Part shown: one piece after another, positions 33,047 through 42,864 of the stretch | How the letters are laid out: each line of letters starts with the position of its first letter | Numbering within the stretch: position 1 is the first letter of the stretch | Assembly: GCF_046764005.1 (NCBI RefSeq) | Contig: NZ_JBKOFW010000001.1 | Coordinates: 770,256-834,255, forward strand | Source: Oryzobacter faecalis | GTDB taxonomy: Bacteria; Actinomycetota; Actinomycetes; Actinomycetales; Dermatophilaceae | Reading direction: 5' to 3' | Length of the DNA stretch: 64,000 bases | Made by a program: the position numbers and the translations under genes | Notes under the pieces: model-generated | Told to the model about the DNA's origin: nothing | The model's input: only the letters and a program-made list of their open reading frames with translations | Database searches by the model: none

Positions 33047-33079
33047 CCTGCCCGTCATCCCTCGGGGGTGACGGGCAGG
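33047..33079 (+). terminator. Terminator after the LVIVD gene
   Basis: The arms CCTGCCCGTCATCCC and GGGGTGACGGGCAGG pair over 15 bp with one wobble and a 3-nt loop. Confidence 0.75.
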
Positions 33080-33121
33080 CCGGCGTCCGGGCCCCGACGG
33101 CGCCGCCCCTAGGATCGGGCC

Positions 33122-33694
33122 ATGGAGCCGACCGAGGACCCCGCGCGCGCGACGGCCGTCGAGGCCGCTGCCGCTTTCGCGGGGGAGGGTGACGGCTTCG
33201 AGCGGCTGTGGACCCCGCACCGGATGGTCTACATCGCCGGCGACCGTCCCGACCCCGAGCCCGGCGACGGCTGCCCGTTCTGCGCGGCGCCCGGCAAGGA
33301 TGACGCCGAGGGGCTCGTCGTGCACCGGGGCGAGCACGGCTACGTCGTCATGAACCTCTACCCGTACAACCCGGGGCACGTCCTCGTCTGCCCCTACCGG
33401 CACGTCTCGCTCTACGTCGAGCTCACCGACGAGGAGACCGCCGAGTTCACCGCCCTCACCAAGGCGGCGATCCGGGCGCTGGAGTCGGCCTCGGCCCCGA
33501 TGGGCTTCAACATCGGCATGAACCAGGGGGCCGTCGCCGGTGCCGGTGTCGCCGCCCACCTGCACCAGCACGTCGTGCCCCGCTGGGGTGGCGACGCGAA
33601 CTTCCTCCCGATCATCGCCCGCACCAAGGCGCTGCCGATGCTCCTCGAGGACGTCCGCGCCCGTCTCGTCGAGCACTGGCCCACGGCCGGCTGA
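33122..33694 (+). CDS. HIT-family hydrolase/AP4A phosphorylase-like
   Basis: A 190-residue histidine-triad protein acting on nucleotidyl phosphates, with the motif HLHQH (His146, 148, 150) and MNLYPYNPGHVLVCPYRH. The CPFC (residues ~53-56) near the start matches the zinc site of actinobacterial AP4A phosphorylase (Rv2613c type). That gene sits between thrS and pgsA in mycobacteria, which supports the call. ATG 33122 lies 6 nt after TAGGAT (33110-33115), so it is leaderless. Confidence 0.88.
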   Translation: MEPTEDPARATAVEAAAAFAGEGDGFERLWTPHRMVYIAGDRPDPEPGDGCPFCAAPGKDDAEGLVVHRGEHGYVVMNLYPYNPGHVLVCPYRHVSLYVELTDEETAEFTALTKAAIRALESASAPMGFNIGMNQGAVAGAGVAAHLHQHVVPRWGGDANFLPIIARTKALPMLLEDVRARLVEHWPTAG

Positions 33695-33744
33695 CGTCCT
33701 CGGAACACGCTGACCGCCCCGCCCCGGCGTGACACGATGCGGGG

Positions 33745-34563
33745 ATGGCGAAGCGGCGGCGGCTCGACCGTGCGGTGTACGAGGCCGAGCTGATGCGGCT
33801 CCAGGCCGAGCTCGTGACCCTGCAGTCCTGGGTCAGGCAGGAGGGCGAGCGCATCGTCGTCGTCTTCGAGGGGCGTGACGCAGCCGGCAAGGGGTCGGCG
33901 ATCAAGCGGGTCACCGAGTACCTCAACCCTCGGCAGGCGCGCATCGTCGCCCTCCCGGTGCCCACCGAGCGCGAGCGCACCCAGTGGTACTTCCAGCGGT
34001 ACGTCGAGCACCTGCCGGCCGCCGGCGAGATCGTCATCTTCGACCGCAGCTGGTACAACCGGGCCGGCGTCGAGCGCGTGCTGGGCTACTGCTCGCCGGA
34101 GGAGCACCAGCGCTTCCTGCGGCAGTGCCCGATCTTCGAGCGGATGCTCGTCGAGGACGGCATCCGGCTCGTCAAGTACTGGTTCTCGGTGAGCGACGCC
34201 GAGCAGCAGCGCCGGTTCGAGTCGCGGCTCGGCGACCCGATGCGGCGGTGGAAGCTGTCGACGACGGACGTGGAGTCGATCACCCGGTGGGAGGACTACT
34301 CCCGGGCCAAGGACGACATGATGGTCCACACCGACATCCCGGAGGCACGCTGGAACGTCGTCGAGAGCGACGACAAGCGGCGCTCGCGGATCAACATGAT
34401 CGCCCACCTCCTCACCCAGGTTCCGTACCGCGACGTCGAGCCCGAGGTCGTGCCCCTGCCGCAGCGGCCCCCCTCTCGCGGCTACGTGCGGCCCGACCGG
34501 TCCCTCCAGCACGAGGTCCCCGACCACGCCGCCACCCTCGGGCGGCGGGACCCGGAGGACTGA
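33745..34563 (+). CDS. ppk2: Polyphosphate kinase 2
   Basis: A 272-residue PPK2 that transfers phosphate between polyphosphate and nucleoside phosphates in the cytoplasm. The Walker A-like loop is FEGRDAAGKGSAIKR (residues ~39-53), the lid/Walker B region FDRSWYNRAGVERVLGY (~101-117), and VKYWFSVSDAEQQRRF and WNVVESDDKRRSRIN are class I hallmarks. It preferentially makes GTP/ATP or uses them by class, which cannot be decided here. The start ATG lies 6 nt after CACGAT, near a -10 hexamer. It converges with the EF-G-like gene and is not part of the usual HIT-pgsA block. Confidence 0.92.
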   Translation: MAKRRRLDRAVYEAELMRLQAELVTLQSWVRQEGERIVVVFEGRDAAGKGSAIKRVTEYLNPRQARIVALPVPTERERTQWYFQRYVEHLPAAGEIVIFDRSWYNRAGVERVLGYCSPEEHQRFLRQCPIFERMLVEDGIRLVKYWFSVSDAEQQRRFESRLGDPMRRWKLSTTDVESITRWEDYSRAKDDMMVHTDIPEARWNVVESDDKRRSRINMIAHLLTQVPYRDVEPEVVPLPQRPPSRGYVRPDRSLQHEVPDHAATLGRRDPED

Positions 34564-34578
34564 GCAGCGCCCCGGGCT

Positions 34579-36675
34579 TCAGGCGTCGGCGGTGAGGTGC
34601 TCGCGGGCCAGCCGGTCGGGGAGCTGCTCGTAGCCGCGCTCCTCGCGGTGGAAGCTCCCGGTGCCGTGCGCGAGCGAGCGCAGCGCGACCGCGTAGTCGA
34701 GCAGCTCGAGCTGCGGCACCGCGGCCTCGAGCACCGACCGGCCGGGCTCGCCGTCGGCGGGGGCCGAGCCGATGATCTGGCCGCGACGGGTGCCGATGTC
34801 GGTCATGACCGCCCCGAGGTACTCGTCGTCGACCGTCACGGTGACCGTGTCGACCGGCTCGAGGAGGCAGAGGGTCGAGGGCGACGCGAGCTCGCGCAGG
34901 GCGAGCCCCGCCGCGGTCTGGAAGGCGATGTCCGAGGAGTCCACCGAGTGCGCCTTGCCGTCGGTGAGGGTGACCTTGACGTCGACGACGGGCCACCCCG
35001 CGAGCAGGCCCTTGGCCAGCTGCGTGTGCACCCCCTTCTCCACGCTGCCGATGAACTGGCGCGGCACCGCGCCGCCGACGACCTTCTCGGCGAACTCGAC
35101 GCCGCTGCCGCGGGGGAGCGGCTCGAGGACGAGGTGGCACACCGCGAACTGGCCGTGGCCCCCGGACTGCTTGACGTGACGGCCCTGGGCCTCCGAGCGC
35201 GACACCGCGGTCTCGCGCATCGCCACCTTGACCGGCACCTGCTCGACCCCGACGTTGAACCGCGAGCGCAGCCGCGCGAGGACGAGGTCGAGGTGCGCCG
35301 GACCGGTGGTCCACAGCACGACCTGGCCGGTGCCGGCGTCGTGCTCGATGCGCAGTGACGGGTCCTCGGCGGCGAGCTCGCGGAACGCCACCGGCATCCG
35401 GTCCTCGTCCGCGCGGGTCGCGGCCGCGACCGCCGCGGGGAGCAGGGCCTCCGGCAGCGCCCACGGCGTGACGAGCAGGGGCTGGTCGGGGGAGGAGAGC
35501 GTGTCCGAGGTCTGGGCCGTCGCGAGCTTGGTCACGACGACGACCTCGCCCGCCACGGCCTCGTTCTTCGGCTGCAGCTCGCCGTCGAGGGGAGCCGCGA
35601 TGGCTCCGGGGCGGACGTCCTCGTCGTGGGGCGCGTGCCCCTCGCCCGTGGGGACGCCGAGCAGCTCGAGGTGCCCGGAGACGTGCACGGCGCGGTCGGT
35701 GCGCAGCCGCCCGGAGAACACCCGCACGAGGGAGAGGTGCCCGACGTAGGCGTCGGACTCGGTGTGGACGACCTCGGCCACCAGCGGACCGTCGGGATCG
35801 GCCGTGATCGTGACCGGCGCGCCACCGGAGGTTCCCGTGACCGTCGGGAGGGCGTGGAGCCCCGGGTGCGGGAAGCCGGCCTCGACGAGGTGGAGCAGGA
35901 CCCCGACACCGGCGCCGTTCTCGGCCGAGACCGGCAGGACGGGGTGGAACGTGCCGTGGGCGACCGCGGTGAGCAGGTCGCGCTCGAGGGTCTCGAAGTC
36001 GAGCTCCTCGCCCTCGAGGTAACGGTCCATGAGGGCGCCGTCCTCGGACTCCTCGATGATCCCCTCGATGAGGCCCGGCCGGTGGGTGTCGAAGACCTCG
36101 GCGTGCTCCGGCCCTGCGGGGCGCACCGTGCGCGCTCCTCCCGCGTAGTCGTGCACCTCGCCGAGGAGGAGGTCGGCGATGCACGTCACCGCGCCCTCGG
36201 ACCCCGCGACCGGGACCCCGAGGGGCTGGACCCCGGCGCCGTAGTGGGCCCGGCAGTCCTCGAGCGTCGCCTCGAAGTCGGCCTCCCGGGCGTCGAGCTG
36301 GGTGATGACGACCGCCCGGGGCATCCCGACGAGCGCGCACTCGTGCCACAGCGCGCGGCTCTGTGCGTCGGCGCCGTCCGCGGCCGAGACGACGAAAAGG
36401 GCGGCATCCGCCGCCCTCAGCCCTGCCCGCACCTCCCCGACGAAGTCGGGGTGACCCGGCGCGTCGAGGAGGGTGAGCACCACCCCTCCGGTCCGGACCG
36501 TCGCGGCCCGCAGGCCCGTCGTGGGCTCGGTGCGACCGCGTGCCGAGCGTCCCGCGACGCACGCGTCGACGACGTGGTCGAAGAGCCGGGACTTGCCCGC
36601 GCCGCTCGGTCCGACGAGGACCACGTTGCGGATCCGGGTGGTGTCGCTGACGGTGGGGGCCACGGTGCCGCTCAT
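34579..36675 (-). CDS. EF-G-like GTPase (EF-G2/FusA2 type)
   Basis: A 698-residue protein with EF-G domain order but a diverged GTPase centre: P-loop GPSGAGKS (residues ~22-29), DAPGH in place of DTPGH, and TQLD at the NKxD position, so guanine recognition is altered. Domains II-V are recognisable (SGGHGQFAVCHLVLEPL, VGVEQVPVKVAMRET and a domain V with GQIIGS). This matches actinobacterial EF-G-like proteins (FusA2), which do not replace EF-G and whose role is uncertain. ATG 36675 follows a GGTGGGGG stretch and precedes the P-loop sensibly; the longer frame to 36807 is not needed. Confidence 0.82.
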   Translation of the reverse strand: MSGTVAPTVSDTTRIRNVVLVGPSGAGKSRLFDHVVDACVAGRSARGRTEPTTGLRAATVRTGGVVLTLLDAPGHPDFVGEVRAGLRAADAALFVVSAADGADAQSRALWHECALVGMPRAVVITQLDAREADFEATLEDCRAHYGAGVQPLGVPVAGSEGAVTCIADLLLGEVHDYAGGARTVRPAGPEHAEVFDTHRPGLIEGIIEESEDGALMDRYLEGEELDFETLERDLLTAVAHGTFHPVLPVSAENGAGVGVLLHLVEAGFPHPGLHALPTVTGTSGGAPVTITADPDGPLVAEVVHTESDAYVGHLSLVRVFSGRLRTDRAVHVSGHLELLGVPTGEGHAPHDEDVRPGAIAAPLDGELQPKNEAVAGEVVVVTKLATAQTSDTLSSPDQPLLVTPWALPEALLPAAVAAATRADEDRMPVAFRELAAEDPSLRIEHDAGTGQVVLWTTGPAHLDLVLARLRSRFNVGVEQVPVKVAMRETAVSRSEAQGRHVKQSGGHGQFAVCHLVLEPLPRGSGVEFAEKVVGGAVPRQFIGSVEKGVHTQLAKGLLAGWPVVDVKVTLTDGKAHSVDSSDIAFQTAAGLALRELASPSTLCLLEPVDTVTVTVDDEYLGAVMTDIGTRRGQIIGSAPADGEPGRSVLEAAVPQLELLDYAVALRSLAHGTGSFHREERGYEQLPDRLAREHLTADA

Positions 36676-36825
36676 GCCCCCACCTTTCCCCTGTCGGCGC
36701 GCACGCACAAGCGCTGGTCGGGAGTCACTCGCCGTCGTGTGCGCCGCGGGGGCCCGTCCCGTCGGAAGGAGTGTTCCGTCGTGGACGCCCGCACCTCTCG
36801 AGGCCATGGCAGCCTGCGGCGCCGT

Positions 36826-38397
36826 TCAGGCGGCGGGGGTCTCCTTGCGCCACGGGGCGCGGGCGTCGTCGAGGTCCTGCTCGCCGGCTGCGTCGGTGAA
36901 CCACTCGTTCCACAGGGCGAGGTCGTGCTCGGCGACGCGGCTCTCGAGGTCGTCGTCGCCGGTGAGGGCGGCGGCGAGCTCGGCGAGGCGCGTGGGGGTG
37001 ATCGGGGGTGGGTCGTGGGCGGAGCGTTCTCGGGCGATCTGTTCGAGGTGTCGGTCGTAGGAGCCCTCGGTGAGGTCCCACACGACGTACCGGCCGCGGG
37101 TGTCGGGTCTGGCTCGCACGGTGGCCCACAGGCGTCTGCGGTGGACGACCTGGTGGTGCCGTTCGCACAGCAGAGCGGCATTGTCGAGGTCGGTGGCCCC
37201 GCCGTCGAGCCAGTGCAGGGCGTGATGGGCGCGGGTCCACGCGGCCGGGGCGGCACACCCCGGGTAGGTGCAGCACCGGTCGCGACGGGCCAGCGCGCGA
37301 CGTTGGGCGCGGGAGAACAGGCGGGCGACGCGGCCGAGGTCGAGGACTTCGCCGGCCGTGCCCAGGACGTGGGGGATGAGGTCGGCCTCGCAGCAGATCC
37401 GGCGCAGGGTCTCCACGGACAGCACGGTGCCGGTGGCGGTGGAGCCGAGGACCTCACCGCACCCGGTGCCCTCGACCAGGTCGTCCAGCGCGATGGTGAG
37501 GTGGACCGCGGCCGCGGCCCCACCCGTCCCGTCGGGGCCGGTGGTGTCGGCGTCGAGGCCGGAGGAGCGGCGGCAGACCTCGGTGAGGGCCTCGACGCGG
37601 CGCTGCCCGGCAGGGCGCAGGTCGCGTGCCCCGGTGGCGTCGTTGGGGGCGGGCGCGGACAGGGGCCCGATCGCCGCTTCGAGGGCGACGGCCTGCTCGG
37701 GTGTCATCCGCAGCTGGTACTCGGTGAGGTCGGTGGACGCGACCAGCGGCGCGGACAGCCGCGCCGACCCTGCGAGCCTCTGCTGCACCGCGTCGAGCTC
37801 GCCAGGCATCCCGTACCGCGCCAACAGCGCCGGCCGCAGCCGGCGCAGCACCCCGACACCGTGGCCGCGACCGAGCTCGACCAGCCCGTCCGCGACGCTC
37901 GGCAGCGCCTCCGGCCGCAGTCGTGGCCGCAGCCGCTCCACCTCGCCCAGGGCCGCCACGCCCACCGAAGGGGACATCTCACCAGCGAGCACGGCGTGGG
38001 CGATGCGCCCCTCGGCGGTGTCCGGGTCGACCAGCGGTGCGTCCGGGGCCAGGGACCCAGCCCCGTCTCCGCCCGCGGCCAGCAACGCGACCTTCGCGGC
38101 TGCTGCTGCGGTTCCCTGCCGGGTCGCGGGTGCGTGCTCGCGCAGCCACTCGATCACAGCGGCTGTCCCCACCCGGCCGGTCGCTCCGCCGAGGACCTCG
38201 CCGCGCACCAGCGCCTCGAGCGTGACCGCCACCCGGGCCGCCTCCGCCGACGAGGCCACCGCGTCGACCTGACCGAGCAGCTCGGCCAGCTCAGGTCCCG
38301 CGGCCTCGTGCAGGACCTCGCCCAGCGCGTCCAGGGCCTCATGGGCAGCGCGAATCCGGGAGCGACGCTCCGCCAGACCCAACCCCCCGGTGACCAT
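36826..38397 (-). CDS. DUF222/13E12-family HNH endonuclease
   Basis: A 523-residue protein of the 13E12 repeat family: a long Ala-rich helical DUF222 domain (~1-360) and a C-terminal HNH nuclease (YPGCAAPAAWTRAHHALHWLDGGATDLDNAALLCERHHQVVH) with paired Cys and His residues. The family is multi-copy in actinobacteria and several M. tuberculosis members are LexA-controlled. ATG 38397 lies 6 nt after a minus-strand TATCAT -10 (38404-38409), with TTGCTC 18 bp further upstream. A LexA-type box (38410-38425) overlaps the promoter, so induction by DNA damage is expected. It diverges from pgsA. Host repair or selfish function is unknown. Confidence 0.88.
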   Translation of the reverse strand: MVTGGLGLAERRSRIRAAHEALDALGEVLHEAAGPELAELLGQVDAVASSAEAARVAVTLEALVRGEVLGGATGRVGTAAVIEWLREHAPATRQGTAAAAAKVALLAAGGDGAGSLAPDAPLVDPDTAEGRIAHAVLAGEMSPSVGVAALGEVERLRPRLRPEALPSVADGLVELGRGHGVGVLRRLRPALLARYGMPGELDAVQQRLAGSARLSAPLVASTDLTEYQLRMTPEQAVALEAAIGPLSAPAPNDATGARDLRPAGQRRVEALTEVCRRSSGLDADTTGPDGTGGAAAAVHLTIALDDLVEGTGCGEVLGSTATGTVLSVETLRRICCEADLIPHVLGTAGEVLDLGRVARLFSRAQRRALARRDRCCTYPGCAAPAAWTRAHHALHWLDGGATDLDNAALLCERHHQVVHRRRLWATVRARPDTRGRYVVWDLTEGSYDRHLEQIARERSAHDPPPITPTRLAELAAALTGDDDLESRVAEHDLALWNEWFTDAAGEQDLDDARAPWRKETPAA

Positions 38398-38403
38398 GCC
38401 CAC

Positions 38404-38433
38404 ATGATATCGAACAAAGGTACGATGGAGCAA
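38404..38433 (-). promoter_or_regulatory. Promoter with LexA (SOS) box for the HNH gene
   Basis: TCGAACAAAGGTACGA (38410-38425) matches the mycobacterial SOS box TCGAAC-N4-GTTCGA in 11 of 12 defined positions. It lies directly between -10 TATCAT (38404-38409, minus strand) and a -35-like TTGCTC (38428-38433), the ideal place for repression. Confidence 0.75.
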
Positions 38434-38538
38434 CGACGCTTCCGGGCGCTGTGGACAACTCGTCCGCGTCCCGCCGGACCGCCGCCGACGGGTCGCGGCG
38501 CGGGTGCGCGCAACGGCCCCACTACGCTGGGCGCCACC

Positions 38539-39153
38539 ATGCTGAACCGATACGCGCGCGCCTTCTTCACCACGGTGCTCAGCCCCGTCGCCCGGGTGCT
38601 CGTCCGCCTCGGCATCAGCCCCGACGTCGTCACGGTCATCGGCACGCTCGGCGTCTGCGTCGGCGCCCTCGCCTTCTACCCGCGCGGCGAGTTCCTCGTC
38701 GGCACCCTCGTCATCACGGCGTTCGTCTTCTCGGACACCGTCGACGGGATCATGGCGCGGATGACCGGCCGGTCCGGCCGGTGGGGCGCCTACCTCGACT
38801 CCACCCTCGACCGGGTCGGCGACGCCGCAATCTTCGGGGGCCTCGTCCTGTGGTACGCCGGCGACGGCGACGCGGCCTGGATGGCGGCGCTCGCCCTCGC
38901 CTGCCTCATCCTCGGCAGCGTCGTCTCGTACGCCAAGGCGCGGGCCGAGGGGCTCGGGATGACGGCGGACGTCGGCATCGCCGAGCGCGCCGACCGGCTC
39001 GTCGTCGTCCTCGTCGCCACGGGTTTCACGGGCCTGCTCGACCTGCCGACGGTCTTCCTCGGAGCCGTCCTGGCACTCCTCGCGCTCGCGAGCCTGGTCA
39101 CCGTCGTCCAGCGGATGCTGGCCGTGCGCCGGCAGGCGCTGGGCGCGGCGTGA
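38539..39153 (+). CDS. pgsA: Phosphatidylinositol phosphate synthase (CDP-alcohol phosphatidyltransferase)
   Basis: A 204-residue integral membrane enzyme that joins CDP-diacylglycerol to an inositol phosphate, the first step toward phosphatidylinositol. The CDP-alcohol motif D-x2-DG-x2-AR-x8-G-x3-D-x3-D is complete in SDTVDGIMARMTGRSGRWGA followed by YLDSTLDR (about residues 65-92). About six membrane segments are present. Being followed by patA and pimA identifies it as PgsA1/PIP synthase instead of a phosphatidylglycerol-phosphate synthase. A TACGCT -10 lies at 38523-38528. Its stop overlaps the GTG of patA. Confidence 0.92.
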   Translation: MLNRYARAFFTTVLSPVARVLVRLGISPDVVTVIGTLGVCVGALAFYPRGEFLVGTLVITAFVFSDTVDGIMARMTGRSGRWGAYLDSTLDRVGDAAIFGGLVLWYAGDGDAAWMAALALACLILGSVVSYAKARAEGLGMTADVGIAERADRLVVVLVATGFTGLLDLPTVFLGAVLALLALASLVTVVQRMLAVRRQALGAA

Positions 39154-40091
39154 GCCCGGCCCGCCGCACCGGCCCCGAGGCGCTGGCGCTCGCCGCGCAC
39201 CGCGCCGGCTGGGGGATCGTCCGGCGCCTGCCGGAGCGGGTCGCCTACGCGCTGTTCGACCGGGCCGCCGACCTCACCGTCGCCCGAGGGGGAGCGGCCC
39301 GGATGCGCTCGAACTACGCCCGGGTCCGCCCCGACCTCGACGATCCCTCGCTGGACGCCCTGGTGCGCGAGGGCATGCGCCGCTACCTGCGCTACTACTG
39401 CGAGGCCTTCCGCCTGCCAGACCTCGGACCCGACGACATCCTGGCGCGCGTGCGGGCCGAGGGGGACGGGCCGGTCCGCGAGGTCATCGAGGGCGGCGGG
39501 TCGGTCGTCGCGTTCCTCGGGCACCTCGGCAACTGGGACCTCGCCGGCGCCTGGGGCACGCTGCACCTGGGGCCCGTGACGACCGTCGCCGAGCGGCTCG
39601 AGCCCGAGGAGGTCTTCGAGGAGTTCCTCGCCTTCCGGGAGGGCCTGGGCATGACGATCATCCCGCTCACCGGCGGGGTCAACCCGTTCCCGGCGCTGCG
39701 CGAGGCGGCCCGGAGGCCCGGCATCATCCCGCTGCTCGCGGACCGCGACCTCACCGCCAAGGGCGTCGTCGTCGACTTCTGCGGGCACCCGGCCCGGATG
39801 GCTCCCGGCCCGGCGCTCCTCGCGCTCACCGAGGACCGCCCCCTGCACCCCGTGTCCATCCGCCACGAGCGGCGCGGCACCGGGTGGGGCATCGTCATCA
39901 CCTTCCACCCCGCGGTCGACGTCCCCCCGCCGGGACCGACCCGCGAGCGGGTGACCGCGATGACGCAGCAGTGCGCCGACGTCCTCGGGGCCGCGGTGCT
40001 GGAGCACCCGGCCGACTGGCACATGCTCCAGCGGGTCTTCCTCGCCGACCTCGACCCCGCCCGCCCGGCCACCTCGGAGGTGGGCCCGTGA
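39150..40091 (+). CDS. patA: Phosphatidylinositol mannoside acyltransferase
   Basis: A 313-residue membrane-associated acyltransferase of the LpxL/HtrB-like family. It acylates the mannose of phosphatidylinositol monomannoside on the cytoplasmic face of the membrane. The catalytic HxxxxD is visible as HLGNWD (His125, Asp130). LADRDLTAKGVVVDFCGHPARM further on is typical. GTG 39150 overlaps the pgsA stop, and its own stop overlaps the pimA start, which fixes the operon pgsA-patA-pimA. Confidence 0.9.
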   Translation: MSPARRTGPEALALAAHRAGWGIVRRLPERVAYALFDRAADLTVARGGAARMRSNYARVRPDLDDPSLDALVREGMRRYLRYYCEAFRLPDLGPDDILARVRAEGDGPVREVIEGGGSVVAFLGHLGNWDLAGAWGTLHLGPVTTVAERLEPEEVFEEFLAFREGLGMTIIPLTGGVNPFPALREAARRPGIIPLLADRDLTAKGVVVDFCGHPARMAPGPALLALTEDRPLHPVSIRHERRGTGWGIVITFHPAVDVPPPGPTRERVTAMTQQCADVLGAAVLEHPADWHMLQRVFLADLDPARPATSEVGP

Positions 40092-41278
40092 GGATCGGGA
40101 TGGTCTGCCCCTACGCCTGGGACGTGCCCGGCGGGGTGCAGTTCCACGTCCGCGACCTCGCCGAGCACTTCCTCGCGCAGGGCCACGAGGTGCAGGTGCT
40201 CGCGCCCGCCGACGACGACGCGGTGCTGCCGCCCTACCTCACCTCGTGCGGCCGCCCGGTGCCGGTGCGCTACAACGGCTCGGTCGCCCGGCTGACGTTC
40301 GGGCCGGTCACCTCGGCGCGCGTCACCCGCTGGCTCGAGGCCGGCGACTTCGACGTCCTGCACCTCCACGAGCCGGTGACCCCCTCCGCGTCGGTCATGG
40401 CGCTGTGGGCCTCCACAGAACCCGTCGTCGCGACCTTCCACACCTCGACCCCGCGCTCGCGCGCCATGCACTCGGCCCACCCGCTGCTGCGCCCGTCGCT
40501 GGAGAAGATCCGCGGGCGGATCGCGGTGTCGGAGGACGCCCGCGCCACGGTGCGCCGCCACCTGCGGGGGGAGGCGTTCGTCATCCCCAACGGGGTGCAC
40601 GTCGACCGGTTCGCCTCGGCGTCGGTCGACGAGCGCTTCGCCGGGACGCCGGAGCGACCCACGCTGGCCTTCCTCGGGCGGGTCGACGAGCCGCGCAAGG
40701 GCCTCGCCGTCGCGCTGCGGGCCCTGCCCGAGGTCCTCGACCGGTACCCCGGGGCCCGCCTCCTCGTCGCCGGCCCGGGCGACGCCGCCGACCTGCTGCG
40801 CGTCGCCGACTCCCGGGCGGCCGCGGCCGTCGAGGTGCTCGGCGCGGTGTCCGAGCCGGACAAGGCCGCCCTGCTGCGCTCGGCCGACGCCTACGTCGCG
40901 CCCCACCTCGGCGGCGAGAGCTTCGGGATCGTCCTCGTCGAGGCGATGGCGGCCGGCGCCCCGGTCGTGGCGTCCGACCTGTCGGCCTTCACCGCCGTCC
41001 TCGACGGCGGGCGCACCGGCGTGCTGTTCGAGACCGGGTCGCACGCCGGCCTCGCCGCCGCCGTCACCGGGCTGCTCGACGACCCCGGACGGCGGGAGGC
41101 GCTCACGGCGGCAGGACGCGACCGGGCGCGGGTCTTCGACTGGTCCGTCGTCGCTGGGCGGGTCATGGCCGTGTACGAGACCGTCATCGAGGGGGCCGGT
41201 GCCGAACCCGACGACACCGCACCCCGTGGGCTGTGGGGCCGCCTCGTGCGCGGCGGTCCGGGAGGAGGTTCCTCGTGA
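40088..41278 (+). CDS. pimA: Phosphatidylinositol alpha-mannosyltransferase
   Basis: A 396-residue GT4 glycosyltransferase (GT-B fold) that adds the first mannose from GDP-mannose to phosphatidylinositol. The N-terminal domain begins with RIGMVCPYAWDVPGGVQFHV (glycine-rich acceptor loop) and contains HLHEP and TFHTS. The donor domain has FLGRVDEPRKGL and the E-x7-E motif ESFGIVLVEAMAAG (about residues 278-291). The start overlaps patA and the end overlaps the next gene (GTGA). Confidence 0.92.
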   Translation: MRIGMVCPYAWDVPGGVQFHVRDLAEHFLAQGHEVQVLAPADDDAVLPPYLTSCGRPVPVRYNGSVARLTFGPVTSARVTRWLEAGDFDVLHLHEPVTPSASVMALWASTEPVVATFHTSTPRSRAMHSAHPLLRPSLEKIRGRIAVSEDARATVRRHLRGEAFVIPNGVHVDRFASASVDERFAGTPERPTLAFLGRVDEPRKGLAVALRALPEVLDRYPGARLLVAGPGDAADLLRVADSRAAAAVEVLGAVSEPDKAALLRSADAYVAPHLGGESFGIVLVEAMAAGAPVVASDLSAFTAVLDGGRTGVLFETGSHAGLAAAVTGLLDDPGRREALTAAGRDRARVFDWSVVAGRVMAVYETVIEGAGAEPDDTAPRGLWGRLVRGGPGGGSS

Positions 41279-41862
41279 TCGACGTGCTCCAGGTGGCGAC
41301 CTTCCTCGTCATCGTCCTCATCGGGGTGGCCTGGTACCTGTCGTACTCGGCCGCCCGCCTCGACCGGCTCCACGCCAAGGTGGAGGGGGCGATGTGGGCG
41401 CTCGACGCCCAGCTCGTCCGGCGCGCCGAGGCCGCCCTCGAGCTCGCCAACAGCGGGTCCCTCGAGCCGGCGAGCGCGCTCCTCGTCGCCGACGCCGCGA
41501 CCGAGTCGATCGAGCGGACCACGGAGCAGCCGGTCGACGACGACCTGCTCGACGGGCAGCACTTCGGCGGGCGCGAGCACGTCGAGAGCGACCTCAGCCA
41601 GGCGCTTCGCGCCGCGCTCACCGAGGACGTCGTCGCGTCCGTCCGGGCCGGCGACGACGACCTCGGTGCCGAGGCCCTCGACCGGCTCGCGGCCAGCGGG
41701 CTGCGGGTGCAGCTGGCCCGGCGCTTCCACCACGACGCGACCCGTGAGGTGCGGCGGGTCCGGGCCAAGGGCGTCGTCCGGCTCTTCCGCCTCGCCGGCC
41801 ACGCGGCCCTCCCCGAACCGGTCGAGTTCGACGACGAGCTTCCCGCCGCGCTGTCGCGCTGA
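41275..41862 (+). CDS. Small membrane-anchored, LemA-like protein
   Basis: A 195-residue protein with one N-terminal membrane segment (VATFLVIVLIGVAWYLSYS, about residues 6-24) and a helical rest. The stretch RLDRLHAKVEGAMWALDAQLVRR resembles the first helices of LemA proteins, but the similarity is partial. It is translationally coupled to pimA and has a strong GGAGGAGG site before GTG 41275, so a role near phosphatidylinositol-mannoside synthesis is possible but unproven. Confidence 0.7.
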   Translation: MIDVLQVATFLVIVLIGVAWYLSYSAARLDRLHAKVEGAMWALDAQLVRRAEAALELANSGSLEPASALLVADAATESIERTTEQPVDDDLLDGQHFGGREHVESDLSQALRAALTEDVVASVRAGDDDLGAEALDRLAASGLRVQLARRFHHDATREVRRVRAKGVVRLFRLAGHAALPEPVEFDDELPAALSR

Positions 41863-41937
41863 GGGCGCTGGGCGGGGCGCCGGGGCCGGGCCGGACCCGG
41901 GTCGGAGGGCCCCCGCCGCGGACCTACACTGGGCGCC

Positions 41938-42840
<903 letters not shown>

Positions 42841-42864
42841 GCGACGGGCCGGTCCGCCGCGCCC

